Shown one piece after another: positions 34,400-44,200 of a DNA stretch of 64,000 nucleotides. Within the stretch, counting starts at the first letter, position 1; each line of letters opens with the position of its first letter. The position numbers and the translations under genes are program-made. Below the pieces are notes generated by a model. The model searched no databases, had not been told where the DNA came from, and saw only the letters and a program-made list of their open reading frames with translations. The DNA is from Bacillota bacterium (GTDB lineage Bacteria; Bacillota; Clostridia; Caldicoprobacterales; DTU083): assembly GCA_029549985.1 (NCBI GenBank), contig JAKPIB010000019.1, forward strand, positions 1 to 64,000, written 5' to 3'.

Positions 34400-35251
34400 T
34401 CATAAGACCCCAAAGCCTATGATCCTGGTGACCAAGGCATACAGTATATAGAACACGAGACCTCCTGCAGCCACGATCATGAAGCCTGCATCTTCCTCTG
34501 CATCGATGGCCTGACGGGCTCCTGACAGGAGCATGAGGAAAAATGCCACCGTGCCTGCGGCTATCAGGTTGTAAGCGAACCTGAAGTTGACGAAGCCGAA
34601 AATCAAAGCTGCCACCAGGGCCAAGGTCATCGGTACGGTCGAGGCAGCCAGCGCTGCCAGAACCTTTGGATAGCTGCAGTTTTTCTTAAGCACGACACTG
34701 CCGCCAAGGTACACGACCCCGCTCACAGCACCGTACATAACTGCATAACCAATGATTGTACCGAAGAAGCAGCCTGCCCACCTGAACATTCTGCCAAGAA
34801 AAATCGTTAGTGACACCGGAAGCTTACCGCCTAAAAGCCTTTCCCAGCCTATGGGCAGAACGTACCAGATGCTCCTTCCATAGATCATTGTGAACACTAT
34901 AGCGGCCAGCAGCAAATTAACGGCCACAAGGATGAGTCCTGCTAGAAAATTGCCCTTGTCTGCAAAATCCTTGACTGCAGAAACCGGTGCTTTGAAAAAG
35001 CTCTTTAGAAAACCGGACAAGTCCGCAAAAACAGGTGATGCCTTTTTAGGCTGTGGAAAATAGGCCGGTGCTGGCTGCTCTGCCGCCTGAGCAGGCGCCG
35101 GCTCCTGGGGTGCCTCGGCCAGAGCCGGCTGTGCCGCCTGGACTTCAGCAGCAGCCTGGTTCAGGTCTTCTGATGCGCTGGCTGTCTCCATGCAGGCGCA
35201 AGGCTTGCCGTCCTCCAGCGGAGAACCGCAGTTTGAACAAAATTTTGCCAC
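34400..35251 (-). CDS. Zinc-ribbon multipass membrane protein
   Basis: A 283-residue protein starting at GTG after GAGGGGGG. The first 12 residues are a half zinc ribbon, FCSNCGSP, with CAC shortly after; residues 25-75 are an Ala/Pro/Glu linker; five hydrophobic segments follow (about 105-130, 150-175, 195-215, 225-250 and 258-280). This layout matches zinc-ribbon/Yip1-like proteins common in Firmicutes, which have no known function. It stands alone between terminators. Confidence 0.7.
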   Translation of the reverse strand: MAKFCSNCGSPLEDGKPCACMETASASEDLNQAAAEVQAAQPALAEAPQEPAPAQAAEQPAPAYFPQPKKASPVFADLSGFLKSFFKAPVSAVKDFADKGNFLAGLILVAVNLLLAAIVFTMIYGRSIWYVLPIGWERLLGGKLPVSLTIFLGRMFRWAGCFFGTIIGYAVMYGAVSGVVYLGGSVVLKKNCSYPKVLAALAASTVPMTLALVAALIFGFVNFRFAYNLIAAGTVAFFLMLLSGARQAIDAEEDAGFMIVAAGGLVFYILYALVTRIIGFGVL

Positions 35252-35412
35252 TAGATATACCCCCCTCTTTTTATAATATCCATCCAGTTTATTAATATAT
35301 ATGTAGCATAGCTGTTTATTAGGATTCTATCATGTTTTTACTAGACGCTCAAGTAAAATCACATGTGGATATAAGAGGCCTTCTAACCAGATCTGACCTT
35401 TTAAATCGTTAT

Positions 35413-35443
35413 AAAAACAGCCCGGATCAATCCCGGGCTGTTT
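35413..35443 (-). terminator. Terminator after the MATE gene
   Basis: AAACAGCCCGG (35415-35425) pairs with CCGGGCTGTTT (35433-35443); minus-strand tail TTTTTAT. Confidence 0.85.
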
Positions 35444-35459
35444 CTTATGCTTATATGAA

Positions 35460-36887
35460 TCAAACGTCCATATACTGGACATCCTGCAAGCCATCAGCCT
35501 CATCCGGCTGTACTTCCTCCTCATTTTCCGCCTGCTCCCTGTGCTTGGCATCGAGGTGCCTAAGCTCCCTGAGCAGCAGGACCCCTGTTACCAGGGAAGC
35601 GAGAACGTCGGATGTGGGGCCGGCCAGCCATATGCCCGTAAGCCCCAGGCCAAAGGTCCTCGGAAGTATGAGGAGCATGGGAATAAGGAACAATACCTGT
35701 CTTGACAGGCTTAAAACCATGGAATATGCCGGTTTGCCGGTTGCCTGGAAATAGTTGGCGCTGATTATTTGGAAGCCTATTATGGGCAGGGCTGCCATGA
35801 AGATCCTAAGCCCGGCAGAGCCCATGGTAAGGAGCTCCTGATCCTTGCTGCTGAACAACTGGATAAGTTGTCTTGAGAAAAACTGTGTAACCAGAAAGCC
35901 TGTGCAGGTCACTCCTGTTGCGATCAGTATGGCCAGCTTGAGCGTCTTTATGACCCTGTCGTACTTTCGGGCCCCGTAATTGTAGCCTATTATGGGCTGG
36001 GCCCCCTGGTTGAGGCCGAATATCGGCATCAGCACAAGCATGCTGACGCTCATTATAACGCCTATCGCCGCATATCCTGTATCGCCGCCGTATTTATACA
36101 CGCTGTTGTTCATTATCACATTTAAAAGGCTTGCAGCCATCTGCATGGCAAAGGGTGCAGACCCGATCGCCAGCATTTTTCTTACGATACTCCATTTAAG
36201 CCTGAAGTTTTCCCTGCGGTATTTAAGAACACTGTTTCCCCTGATAAAATACGAAACTACCCATACCATACTGGCGAACTGGGACATGATCGTAGCTATG
36301 GCTGCGCCCTGTATGCCCATGTTGAACACAAAGATGAATACCGGATCCAGTATGATATTCATGACCGCCCCTATGATCATGCTCAGCATGGCGATTCTGG
36401 GGTTGCCCTCAGCCCTGATGTAATGGTTGAGTCCAAAGCTGACATACTGGAACATGGCACCCCATAGAATTATCCTCATGTAATCCCTGGCATAGGGCAG
36501 TGTCTCGCCCTTGGCGCCAAAGAGGTCCAGGAGCGGCTCAATAAAGGCAAGGCCGAATATGGTGATGAGGGCTCCTATGAAGACAAGTATCACAAGCCCA
36601 TTGCCTAAAATAACTTCTGCATCCTCCTTTTTCTGCTCTCCCAGGCGGATGGATATAAGTGAAGCTCCACCCAAGCCGATGAGCATACCAAAGGCCATGA
36701 TTATATTGAACACAGGCATGCATGCGGTGATGCCGCCTATGGCCAGGGAATTCACCCCCTGCCCGACAAATATCCTGTCAGCTACGTTGTATAAAGAGTT
36801 GACTACCATGCCTACTATGGCGGGTATGGAAAATTTCATAAGCAGCTTGAATATGTTTTCCTGAGCCAGTTCTCTGTTTCTGCTCAA
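35460..36887 (-). CDS. MATE-family multidrug/sodium antiporter
   Basis: A 475-residue protein with 12 hydrophobic segments in two repeats, including FKLLMKFSIPAIVGMVVNSL and YNVADRIFVGQGVNSLAIGG, and the second-half FGLNQGAQPIIGYNYGARKY. MATE proteins export cationic compounds using Na+ or H+ gradients. The TTG at 36887 (MSRNREL) has AGGGGG at ideal distance; an ATG eight codons upstream lacks a site. The C-terminal 35 residues are unusually acidic (AENEEEVQPDEADGL). It is the last gene after prfC and a small unknown gene. Confidence 0.92.
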   Translation of the reverse strand: MSRNRELAQENIFKLLMKFSIPAIVGMVVNSLYNVADRIFVGQGVNSLAIGGITACMPVFNIIMAFGMLIGLGGASLISIRLGEQKKEDAEVILGNGLVILVFIGALITIFGLAFIEPLLDLFGAKGETLPYARDYMRIILWGAMFQYVSFGLNHYIRAEGNPRIAMLSMIIGAVMNIILDPVFIFVFNMGIQGAAIATIMSQFASMVWVVSYFIRGNSVLKYRRENFRLKWSIVRKMLAIGSAPFAMQMAASLLNVIMNNSVYKYGGDTGYAAIGVIMSVSMLVLMPIFGLNQGAQPIIGYNYGARKYDRVIKTLKLAILIATGVTCTGFLVTQFFSRQLIQLFSSKDQELLTMGSAGLRIFMAALPIIGFQIISANYFQATGKPAYSMVLSLSRQVLFLIPMLLILPRTFGLGLTGIWLAGPTSDVLASLVTGVLLLRELRHLDAKHREQAENEEEVQPDEADGLQDVQYMDV

Positions 36888-36912
36888 ATGTTTGCCCCCT
36901 TCTGCCAACATA

Positions 36913-37203
36913 TTACACTAAGTTTATTATAGTTACCTTGACCACGTCAACTACCTTGATGATGTGCTTGTCTCCATCGTATTCGACACATCCGGTGCCT
37001 ATGGACACCGACGGCTCCATGCCCAGGGCATAGAATATGTCATCCGCGGCCGTCCTGAAAAGCTCACGCCTGTCACCTGCGGGTAGCAAAGACCAGTCAC
37101 CGGCATCCATGCCGAAAAACTCCGATGCCCCTTCGATGGTGCTAAGGGCTGCTGCCAGCTCCTCTATGATAAGTGAGTAATCCCGGGCATATCTGACTCC
37201 CAT
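36913..37203 (-). CDS. Small protein of unknown function between prfC and MATE genes
   Basis: A 96-residue soluble protein from the ATG preceded by AGGAGG (MGVRYARDYSLIIEEL). Helical first half, then GMEPSVSIGTGCVEYDGD and a beta-rich VVKVTIINLV end. It starts 63 bp after prfC and is followed at 25 bp by the MATE start. No family recognised. Confidence 0.6.
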   Translation of the reverse strand: MGVRYARDYSLIIEELAAALSTIEGASEFFGMDAGDWSLLPAGDRRELFRTAADDIFYALGMEPSVSIGTGCVEYDGDKHIIKVVDVVKVTIINLV

Positions 37204-37266
37204 GACACTGACCTCCTGTAAAAGCTTGTCCCGTCCGGCCGCACTGAATTCTGCATTCAAAGCATG

Positions 37267-38883
37267 CTATTCCGCCACCGGAGGCGGTATTTCAACGAAT
37301 CTAACGTTCTTTTGCTTGTCGGCTATCCTGTTGACAGCCCATTGGTCGTAGAAGAGCACCACCTGGCGCCCGAACACGTCCTCCACGATGAGGGCCCTGT
37401 CCGTATAGGACAGATCCTCCCTTGTCAGCTTCCCATCCAGTACCCACCTTGCCGCGCCAAAGGGCAGCATCTGTACCTGGACATCTACGCCGTACTCATT
37501 CTTCAGCCTGTAGGAGAGCACATCAAGCTGGAGTACGCCGACCACCCCGATGATCAGGGTCTCAACGCCTATGTCCGGCTCCTTGAATATCTGGATGGCG
37601 CCCTCTTCCGCGATCTGATAAATGCCCTTCATGAACTGCTTGCGCTTCATGGCGTCTATGAACCGCACCCGGGCAAAATGCTCAGCCGGGAATATGGGTA
37701 TGCCCTCAAACCGGATGTCCATGCCCTGATCACACAGGGTATCGCCTATATGGAAGATCCCCGGGTCGTAAAGGCCGATAATGTCTCCCGGATAGGCCTC
37801 CTCCACTATGACCCGGTCCTGGGCCAAAAACTGCTGGGGCTGGGTCAGGCGCACTATCTTGCCGGTGCGGACATGCTTGACGTCCATGCCCTTTTCAAAC
37901 CGGCCGGAGCAGATGCGGATAAAGGCTATCCTATCCCTGTGGGCCGGGTTCATGTTGGCCTGGATCTTGAATACAAAGCCTGAAAACAGAGGACTGTCCG
38001 CTTTGACTATCCCGTCTGCAGTCGGTCTGTCCGCCGGAGGCGGTGACATCTGCAGAAAGCTTTCGAGGAAGGTCCTGACTGCGAAGTTGGTCATGGCGCT
38101 GCCGAAGAAGATCGGGGTCAGCTCACCCCTAAGGACCTGGTCCAGGTCAAACTCATCGCCGGCTATGTCCAGAAGCTCTATCTCCTCCATGAGCCTTGAA
38201 TGCAGGTGATCGCCCAGAAGCTCCCTGAACCGCGGATCGTCAGGGCTTCCGGTGGTCGATTCCACCATGGACCTGCCGTGCTCCCCGCCCCTGAACACCT
38301 CTATCTGACCGGTCTTTCTGATGTATACCCCCTTGAAGTTGCCCTCGGTGCCTATAGGCCAGTTCATGGGGTAGGACCTTATACCCAGGACGTCCTCTAT
38401 CTCTTCCATGAGCTCGAAGGGGTTCCTGGACTGGCGGTCCATTTTGTTTATGAAGGTAAAGATCGGGATGCCCCGCAGCTTGCATACCTGGAACAGCTTT
38501 ATGGTCTGGGCCTCCACGCCCTTGCCCCCGTCGATTAGCATCACGGCACAGTCTGCCGCCGTCAGGGTCCGGTAGGTATCCTCGCTGAAGTCCTGGTGGC
38601 CCGGCGTGTCAAGTATATTGACCCGGTAGCCGTCATAGTCGAACTGCAGGACGCTGGTCGTTACGGAGATCCCCCTCTGCTTCTCGATCTCCATCCAGTC
38701 GGAGACGGCATACTTTTTGGATTTGCGCGCCTTTACCGTACCGGCCATCCGTATGGCCCCACCATAGAGCAGCAGCTTTTCCGTAAGCGTCGTCTTACCC
38801 GCGTCAGGGTGGGAGATGATCGCAAAGGTCCTGCGCCTTCTGGTTTCCTCCCTTATGATGCTTTCTATATCCAACTCACGCAC
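37267..38883 (-). CDS. prfC: Peptide chain release factor 3
   Basis: A 538-residue translational GTPase that recycles RF1/RF2. G1 is SHPDAGKTTL, G3 DTPGHQDFSEDTYR, G4 FINKMDR; the length and domain order (GTPase, beta-barrel with GDTL/RIGD region, C-terminal domain) match PrfC rather than EF-G. It starts with GTG at 38883. A terminator-like hairpin 90 bp upstream, behind its own promoter, suggests leader control. Confidence 0.95.
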   Translation of the reverse strand: MRELDIESIIREETRRRRTFAIISHPDAGKTTLTEKLLLYGGAIRMAGTVKARKSKKYAVSDWMEIEKQRGISVTTSVLQFDYDGYRVNILDTPGHQDFSEDTYRTLTAADCAVMLIDGGKGVEAQTIKLFQVCKLRGIPIFTFINKMDRQSRNPFELMEEIEDVLGIRSYPMNWPIGTEGNFKGVYIRKTGQIEVFRGGEHGRSMVESTTGSPDDPRFRELLGDHLHSRLMEEIELLDIAGDEFDLDQVLRGELTPIFFGSAMTNFAVRTFLESFLQMSPPPADRPTADGIVKADSPLFSGFVFKIQANMNPAHRDRIAFIRICSGRFEKGMDVKHVRTGKIVRLTQPQQFLAQDRVIVEEAYPGDIIGLYDPGIFHIGDTLCDQGMDIRFEGIPIFPAEHFARVRFIDAMKRKQFMKGIYQIAEEGAIQIFKEPDIGVETLIIGVVGVLQLDVLSYRLKNEYGVDVQVQMLPFGAARWVLDGKLTREDLSYTDRALIVEDVFGRQVVLFYDQWAVNRIADKQKNVRFVEIPPPVAE

Positions 38884-38974
38884 TTCCCCTTATATCAGTC
38901 ATTTGGTAAACAAACAGTTTTTATTGTATCCTATTAGCATTATTGCCGTCAACAAGCATCACTTTTCCCGGCAT

Positions 38975-39088
38975 AAAAAGAACCCCGGTAAAATTTGCTT
39001 TGCCGGGGTCCATTACATTGTATAAATCGTATGATCATATGGGCAGTATGGATCCAGGAGCCGCCTTTAAACTTCTGATATGATTATA
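38975..39088 (-). promoter_or_regulatory. Short transcript with terminator upstream of prfC: attenuator leader or small RNA
   Basis: On the minus strand an extended -10 box TGGTATAAT (39083-39091) should start RNA near 39076. About 70 bases later ACCCCGG/CCGGGGT (7-bp stem, 39003-39009 with 38982-38988) is followed by TTCTTTTTAT, a clear terminator. No convincing coding frame lies between. prfC begins 90 bp further on, so this could be a regulated leader or an independent small RNA. Confidence 0.45.
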
Positions 39089-39123
39089 CCATAATACAAT
39101 ATATTTGGAATGATTTGAGTATT

Positions 39124-39160
39124 TAAAAAGGGCCCTGGCAATATCAGCTCAGCCAAGGCC
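39124..39160 (-). terminator. Terminator after the 39281 gene
   Basis: Minus-strand GGGGCCTTGGC / 12-base loop / GCCAGGGCCC followed by TTTTTAAAT. Confidence 0.75.
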
Positions 39161-39280
39161 CCATCGTCGGACTACTTCGGTCAGGACCGATTCTGATCTA
39201 TACATTTCCGATGAACCAGCAATCCTCATGCTTCTATATAGCATGAGACAGGACCGGCAGCCCGAAAGGCCGGCCAGAAG

Positions 39281-39919
39281 CTATACCAGGGGATCCCACA
39301 CGGGGACGCCCAGGAAGTCGGCTATCTCGCGGGCATCTTCCTTTATGCGGTCCTTTTTGGTATGGGAGATGAACAGCATACGCTTTTTATTCTTCAGGAC
39401 GAGGTTTATATCGTAGGCATAGTATGAATTGTTGCTGTATACGACCTTTTCAAGGATCTGTACAGCATATATGCTGTCCAAAGGTACTGTTTTTTTCGGA
39501 TTTTCGATGTCCGGCTGTTTGTCCTTCGCATTGCGGCCTTTGTAATACAGGCCTTCCTGCTTGTCAAAAACATAAGGTGCCGTCTGGTAGTATAAAAGAA
39601 GCAAACCGCCTACAGTGAAGGCCAGGCCCAGGATCAACCCGAGGGATGACATCTCCTTCAAGAACGTATAAAGAAGCAGCAGTATGCCTGCTATAGGGAA
39701 TATGAGAAATAAGGCTATCGTTGGTGCAGCAGGCCTGTACTCCAGTCTTTCCGCGCTTACCCGTTTGAGCTTGTGGGTCGCGAAATTGGAAGCACCTGTG
39801 CTCAGCGGTGTCCATTCTGTCTCCAATGCCATCGGATCATTGAACTGGGTCGGATCTACCGGTCTTTCCTCAAGGTTCCTGTAAGTAAGTCTCACCTTGG
39901 TTTTGGTTTTGATTTGCAT
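39281..39919 (-). CDS. Membrane protein of unknown function with two central helices
   Basis: A 212-residue protein. Residues 1-65 are soluble, two transmembrane helices follow (about 68-88 and 94-112: IALFLIFPIAGILLLLYTF and LILGLAFTVGGLLLLYY), then a soluble C-terminal domain with LYYKGRNAKDKQPD and a NLVLKNKKRMLFISHTKKD segment. AGGAGG precedes the ATG. The C-terminal pattern resembles PH-like domains of small bacterial membrane proteins, but I do not recognise the family. Confidence 0.6.
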   Translation of the reverse strand: MQIKTKTKVRLTYRNLEERPVDPTQFNDPMALETEWTPLSTGASNFATHKLKRVSAERLEYRPAAPTIALFLIFPIAGILLLLYTFLKEMSSLGLILGLAFTVGGLLLLYYQTAPYVFDKQEGLYYKGRNAKDKQPDIENPKKTVPLDSIYAVQILEKVVYSNNSYYAYDINLVLKNKKRMLFISHTKKDRIKEDAREIADFLGVPVWDPLV

Positions 39920-40037
39920 AATATCATCCTCCTGGTTTTGAATTTACCCGGGAGCATTTACATATTATGTCTTCTGGGCTGATTATAAGATATATTTGAA
40001 TGGCTATCAATATGTAAATATTTATATGATACATAAA

Positions 40038-40066
40038 ATGAAAAAAGAACCCTTATCGGGTTCTCT
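40038..40066 (-). terminator. Terminator after degV
   Basis: AGAACCC / GATAA / GGGTTCT on the minus strand followed by TTTTTCATTTT. Confidence 0.9.
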
Positions 40067-40096
40067 CTATATATAAAGGAGGAAATCATGTTATGG

Positions 40097-40927
40097 CTAC
40101 TTCCATACCTGGCAAATACCGATGGCCTTGGGCCCCAGGTGGGATCCGATGACCGGGCCGATCACATCAAGCTCCACCGGTATGCCTGGAAACCTCTCCC
40201 GGAGCCTGGCTTTCAATTCTTCTGCTTCTTCCTCATTCAATATATGGCATACCGTGATATGGGCTACATTTTCAGGTATCCTGTCCATCATGAATTCCAG
40301 GGCTTTGGATTTGCCCCTGACCTTGTTGACCGGATTAAGCTTGCCGTCTACAAAGCCTATTATAGGCCTTACATTGAGCAGTGAACCCAGAAATGCCTGA
40401 GCGCCGGTGAGCCTGCCGCCCCTTTTCAGGTATTCCAGGGTGTCGACCGTCAAGTCTGCCCTGGTCTTTTCCTTCTGCTCCTCAATGGCCTTTACTATTT
40501 CGCTCCTTGACATGCCCTTTTCAGCCATATCCACAGCCATTTTTACAAGGTACTTCAGATTGGCGACGGTTGTCTTTGAGTCGATGACTGATATTTTGTC
40601 CGGCGCTGTCAGCTCTGCTGCAACTGATGCGCTGTTGAATGTACCGCTGAGGGCTGCAGAGATCACGAGACAAATGACTTCCTTGCCGCTGTCGATTGTC
40701 TTTTGGAATACTGAGGCAAAGGCCTCTATGGAAGGCTGGGAGGTCGTCGGGAACGACTGGGAGGTCTCGAGCTTGTTGAAAAAGCTTTCAAACTCTCCGG
40801 GATAGCCTTCGTTTTCGGTCACCCCCTCAAAGGTGACAGCCAGGGGCACGACCTTTATGTTCAGTGCTTCTGCTTCCGCTTTTGTGAAATAAGCAGTGCT
40901 GTCTGTTACTATCTGTATCCTGGACAT
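40097..40927 (-). CDS. DegV-family fatty-acid-binding protein
   Basis: A 276-residue cytoplasmic protein. IVTDSTAYF at the start, TTSQPSIEAF, ISAALSGTFNSA and YLKRGGRLTGAQAFLGSLL are the DegV signatures that form the lipid pocket. In Gram-positive bacteria such proteins (FakB) present fatty acids to the kinase FakA; no fakA is nearby. GGAGG precedes the ATG. Confidence 0.93.
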   Translation of the reverse strand: MSRIQIVTDSTAYFTKAEAEALNIKVVPLAVTFEGVTENEGYPGEFESFFNKLETSQSFPTTSQPSIEAFASVFQKTIDSGKEVICLVISAALSGTFNSASVAAELTAPDKISVIDSKTTVANLKYLVKMAVDMAEKGMSRSEIVKAIEEQKEKTRADLTVDTLEYLKRGGRLTGAQAFLGSLLNVRPIIGFVDGKLNPVNKVRGKSKALEFMMDRIPENVAHITVCHILNEEEAEELKARLRERFPGIPVELDVIGPVIGSHLGPKAIGICQVWK

Positions 40928-41029
40928 ACACTTCTACCTCCTGGTTCTTCAATTTTCAGGCATAGATTTTATGTGAATTTATAGTACCAGATACTAATAT
41001 CTGTTGTCAACAGTAGTTAATAAAATAAC

Positions 41030-41230
41030 AAAGGGATGTTTTTCCTGCCCAAATAAAAGCAGGAATATACATCCCTCGGTAAATTCAAAAAGGAAGCGCC
41101 TTATAAAATTAACTGCAGCCGCCTGCCAAATTCATAGCAGTCAGATATCAGGCTGCTTTAGCATCAAACCATGTCGGATGAAAATCAAAGGATGCCCATA
41201 TCGCCTATGTCAGCGATACAAGCATCCTAA
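41030..41230 (-). terminator. Two tandem structured hairpins between ileS and degV
   Basis: Two minus-strand hairpins share one design: an outer stem, an internal loop and a 5-bp inner stem. The first (41190-41228) has AGGATGC/GCATCCT outside ATCGC/GCGAT; the second (41032-41076) has AGGGATGT/ACATCCCT outside CCTGC/GCAGG. Each is followed by a T-containing stretch. They most likely end ileS transcription in two steps. The rest of this 357-bp gap shows no gene. Confidence 0.55.
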
Positions 41231-41284
41231 TTTGATGTGCTGATGTGCGGCTTTCAAAAGCATCCGGCCATTGCTGTCAGGCAC

Positions 41285-44200
41285 CTATCTGGCCAGCCTT
41301 TCCACCCTGATGCCGGTCATATGGTCATTTATGTCGAACCGCTCAAGGGCCGCATCTTCTTTGAATACCAACTCCAGGGCCAGGGTCTCGTTCATGATAT
41401 AGTCCCTGAATGCCTCGACCGCGTTCCTGACGGCCTCGTCCGCATCCAGCTCGATCCTTATATTGTCCATCAACTCAAAGTCGTTGCTCTTCCTAAGCTG
41501 CTGGACCTTGGAGATAAGCTCCCTGGCCAGGCCTTCGTCTATGAGCTCCTGGGTCAGGGTCGTATCCAGGATGACAAAGAGGTTGTTTTCCGTTTCAACG
41601 TCGAAGCCTTCCTTGGCTGAGATGGTGATCAGGACATTGTCCTTGTTTATCTCAAATGGCTCGCCATCCAGGTCAAGGGTCAGGCTTTCGCCGCGTTCCA
41701 GCCTCGGGGCGGCTTCTGAAGGATCAAGGGCGTTCAGGGCCTGGGTAAAGAGCTTGAGCTTGGGCCCGAGCACAGGTCCCAGCACCTTGAAGTTGGGCTT
41801 CAGCGTAAAGTTCATGAACTCATTCAGGTCCTTTGTGAACACTACCTCTTTCACGTTGAGCTCATCCTGCATCAGGGGCACAAGGTGGGCAAGCTCGGCC
41901 TCGTACTTTCCGTCGATGTATATGCGGGTCAGGGGCTGGCGGACCTTTATCCTGGCTGATTCCCTGGCCGCCCTGCCCAGGGTCATGAGATCCCTTACCC
42001 TGTCCATTATCTCCTCCAGCTTGTTGTCGATAAGCTCCACGTTGGCGGTGGGATAATCGCTCAAATGGACGGAGAGCTCACCGGTCAGGTTTTTGTACAG
42101 CTCCTCAGACAGGAAGGGCGCAAAGGGGGCGATCATCCTGCAAAGGTCGACCAGGATCTCATAGGTGGTATTGTAAACAGCCTGCTTGTCTTCGGTCAGG
42201 TCCGGTTCCCAGAAGCGCCTTCTGGACCTTCTGATATACCAGTTGGACAAATCCTCGTTCACAAAGTCTTGGATCCTGCGGATCACCTTGTTGAGGTCAA
42301 AGGACTTCATATCGGCTTCCACTGCAGCCTTCAGGTTGTTGAACTTGGACAGGACCCACAGATCCAGCTCAGCCCTTCTCTCATAGGGCACAAAGTAGCA
42401 CCTGGGATCGATATCATCAGTATTGGCATAGAGGGTAAAGAAATTGTAGACATTCTTGAGGGTACCGAAGAACTTGCTCTGTACCTCTCTCAGGCCTTCT
42501 ATGTCAAAACGGGTGGGTGTCCATGGGGGGGATACATACAGGAGGTACCAGCGAAGGGTATCGGCCCCGTATTGGTCAAAGAGCTCGAAGGGGTCCACCG
42601 TGTTGCCCCTTGACTTGGACATCTTATGGCCATCCTTATCCAGGATCAGGTCGTTGACCAGTACGCGCTTGTAGGGCGATTTGCCGGTCACAAAGGTCGA
42701 CACGGCCAGGAGCGAGTAGAACCATCCACGGGTCTGGTCTATGCCCTCGCAGATGAAATCGGCCGGGAACAGCTCATGGAAGTTTTCCTTGTTTTCAAAG
42801 GGGTAATGGCGCTGGCCAAAGGGCATGGAGCCGCTGTCGAACCAGCAGTCTATGACATCCTTCACCCTGGCCATAGTCCCGCCGCACTTTTCGCACCTGA
42901 AGTGGACCTCATCAACATACGGCCTGTGCAGCTCGATCGTTTCATCTATATCCTCGATGGCCTTCTCAACCAGCTCCCTGCGTGAGCCCACGCTCTCGAG
43001 ATGGCCGCATTCGCAGCGCCAGATATTGAGCGGGGTGCCCCAGTACCTGGACCTGGATATGGCCCAGTCGTTCAGGTTATCCAGCCAGTTGCCGAAGCGC
43101 TTTTCACCGACGAAATCCGGGTACCATTCAACGGTCTTGTTGTTCTCTATCAGCTTATCCTTCAGCCGGGTCATCGCAATGTACCAGCTCGGCTTGGCAT
43201 AGTACAAGAGGGGAGTCTGGCACCGCCAGCAGTGGGGATAGTTGTGCTCCATCTTCTGGCGTTTGAAGAGCTTGCCCTCCTGGTAGAGCCATTCGATGAT
43301 CTCCGGGTCGGCATCGATGACGAACTTGCCCTTCCAGGGAGTCTCCGTATATTTGCCTGCTTCGTCGACAGGCTGGAGGACGGGCAGGTCATAGCGCTTG
43401 CCCGTCTGATAGTCCTCTTCACCAAAGGCCGGGGCGGTATGTACGATGCCCGTACCGTCCTCAGTAGTCACATAATCGGCCACGGTGACGAAGAAGGCCT
43501 TTTTGTCGGTCTTCACAAAGGGCATGAGCTGCTCGTATTCCACATACTCCAGGTCCCTGCCTTTGAGCTCCTCGAGCACCTCGATATCTTCGCCCAGCAC
43601 CTTGCGGGCCAGGTGTTTTTCTATATAGTAGACCGTACCCTCGTGCCTTGCCTTGACATAGGTCTCATCCGGATGCACCGTCAGGGCGACGTTGGAGGCC
43701 AGGGTCCAGGGGGTGGTGGTCCATACGAGGAAGTATTCATCGGCATCCTTGCGTTTGAACTTCACATAGACGGTCGTGGTCTTTATCTCCTTGTAGCCCT
43801 GGGCCACCTCATGGGATGCAAGGCCGGTGCCGCAGCGGGAGCAGTACGGGAGTATCTTGTGCCCCTCGTACACATACCCTTCTTTAAAGAACTTGTCGAG
43901 GATCCACCATACGGTCTCGATATAGTCGTTGTCCAGGGTGATATATGGGTTGTCGAGGTCGATCTCGTACCCCATGCGCTTTGTCATCTCGCGCCATTGC
44001 CTTTCATATTTGAACACGGACTCCCGGCATTTCTGGTTGAACTTCTCGATGCCGTAGTCCTCTATCTCCTGCTTGTTGTTGAGGCCCAGCTCCTTTTCCA
44101 CCTCGATCTCAACGGGCAGGCCATGGGTATCCCAGCCGGCCTTCCTGTCGACGCGGTAGCCCTTCATGGTCATATAGCGGCATACGGAGTCCTTCAGGGT

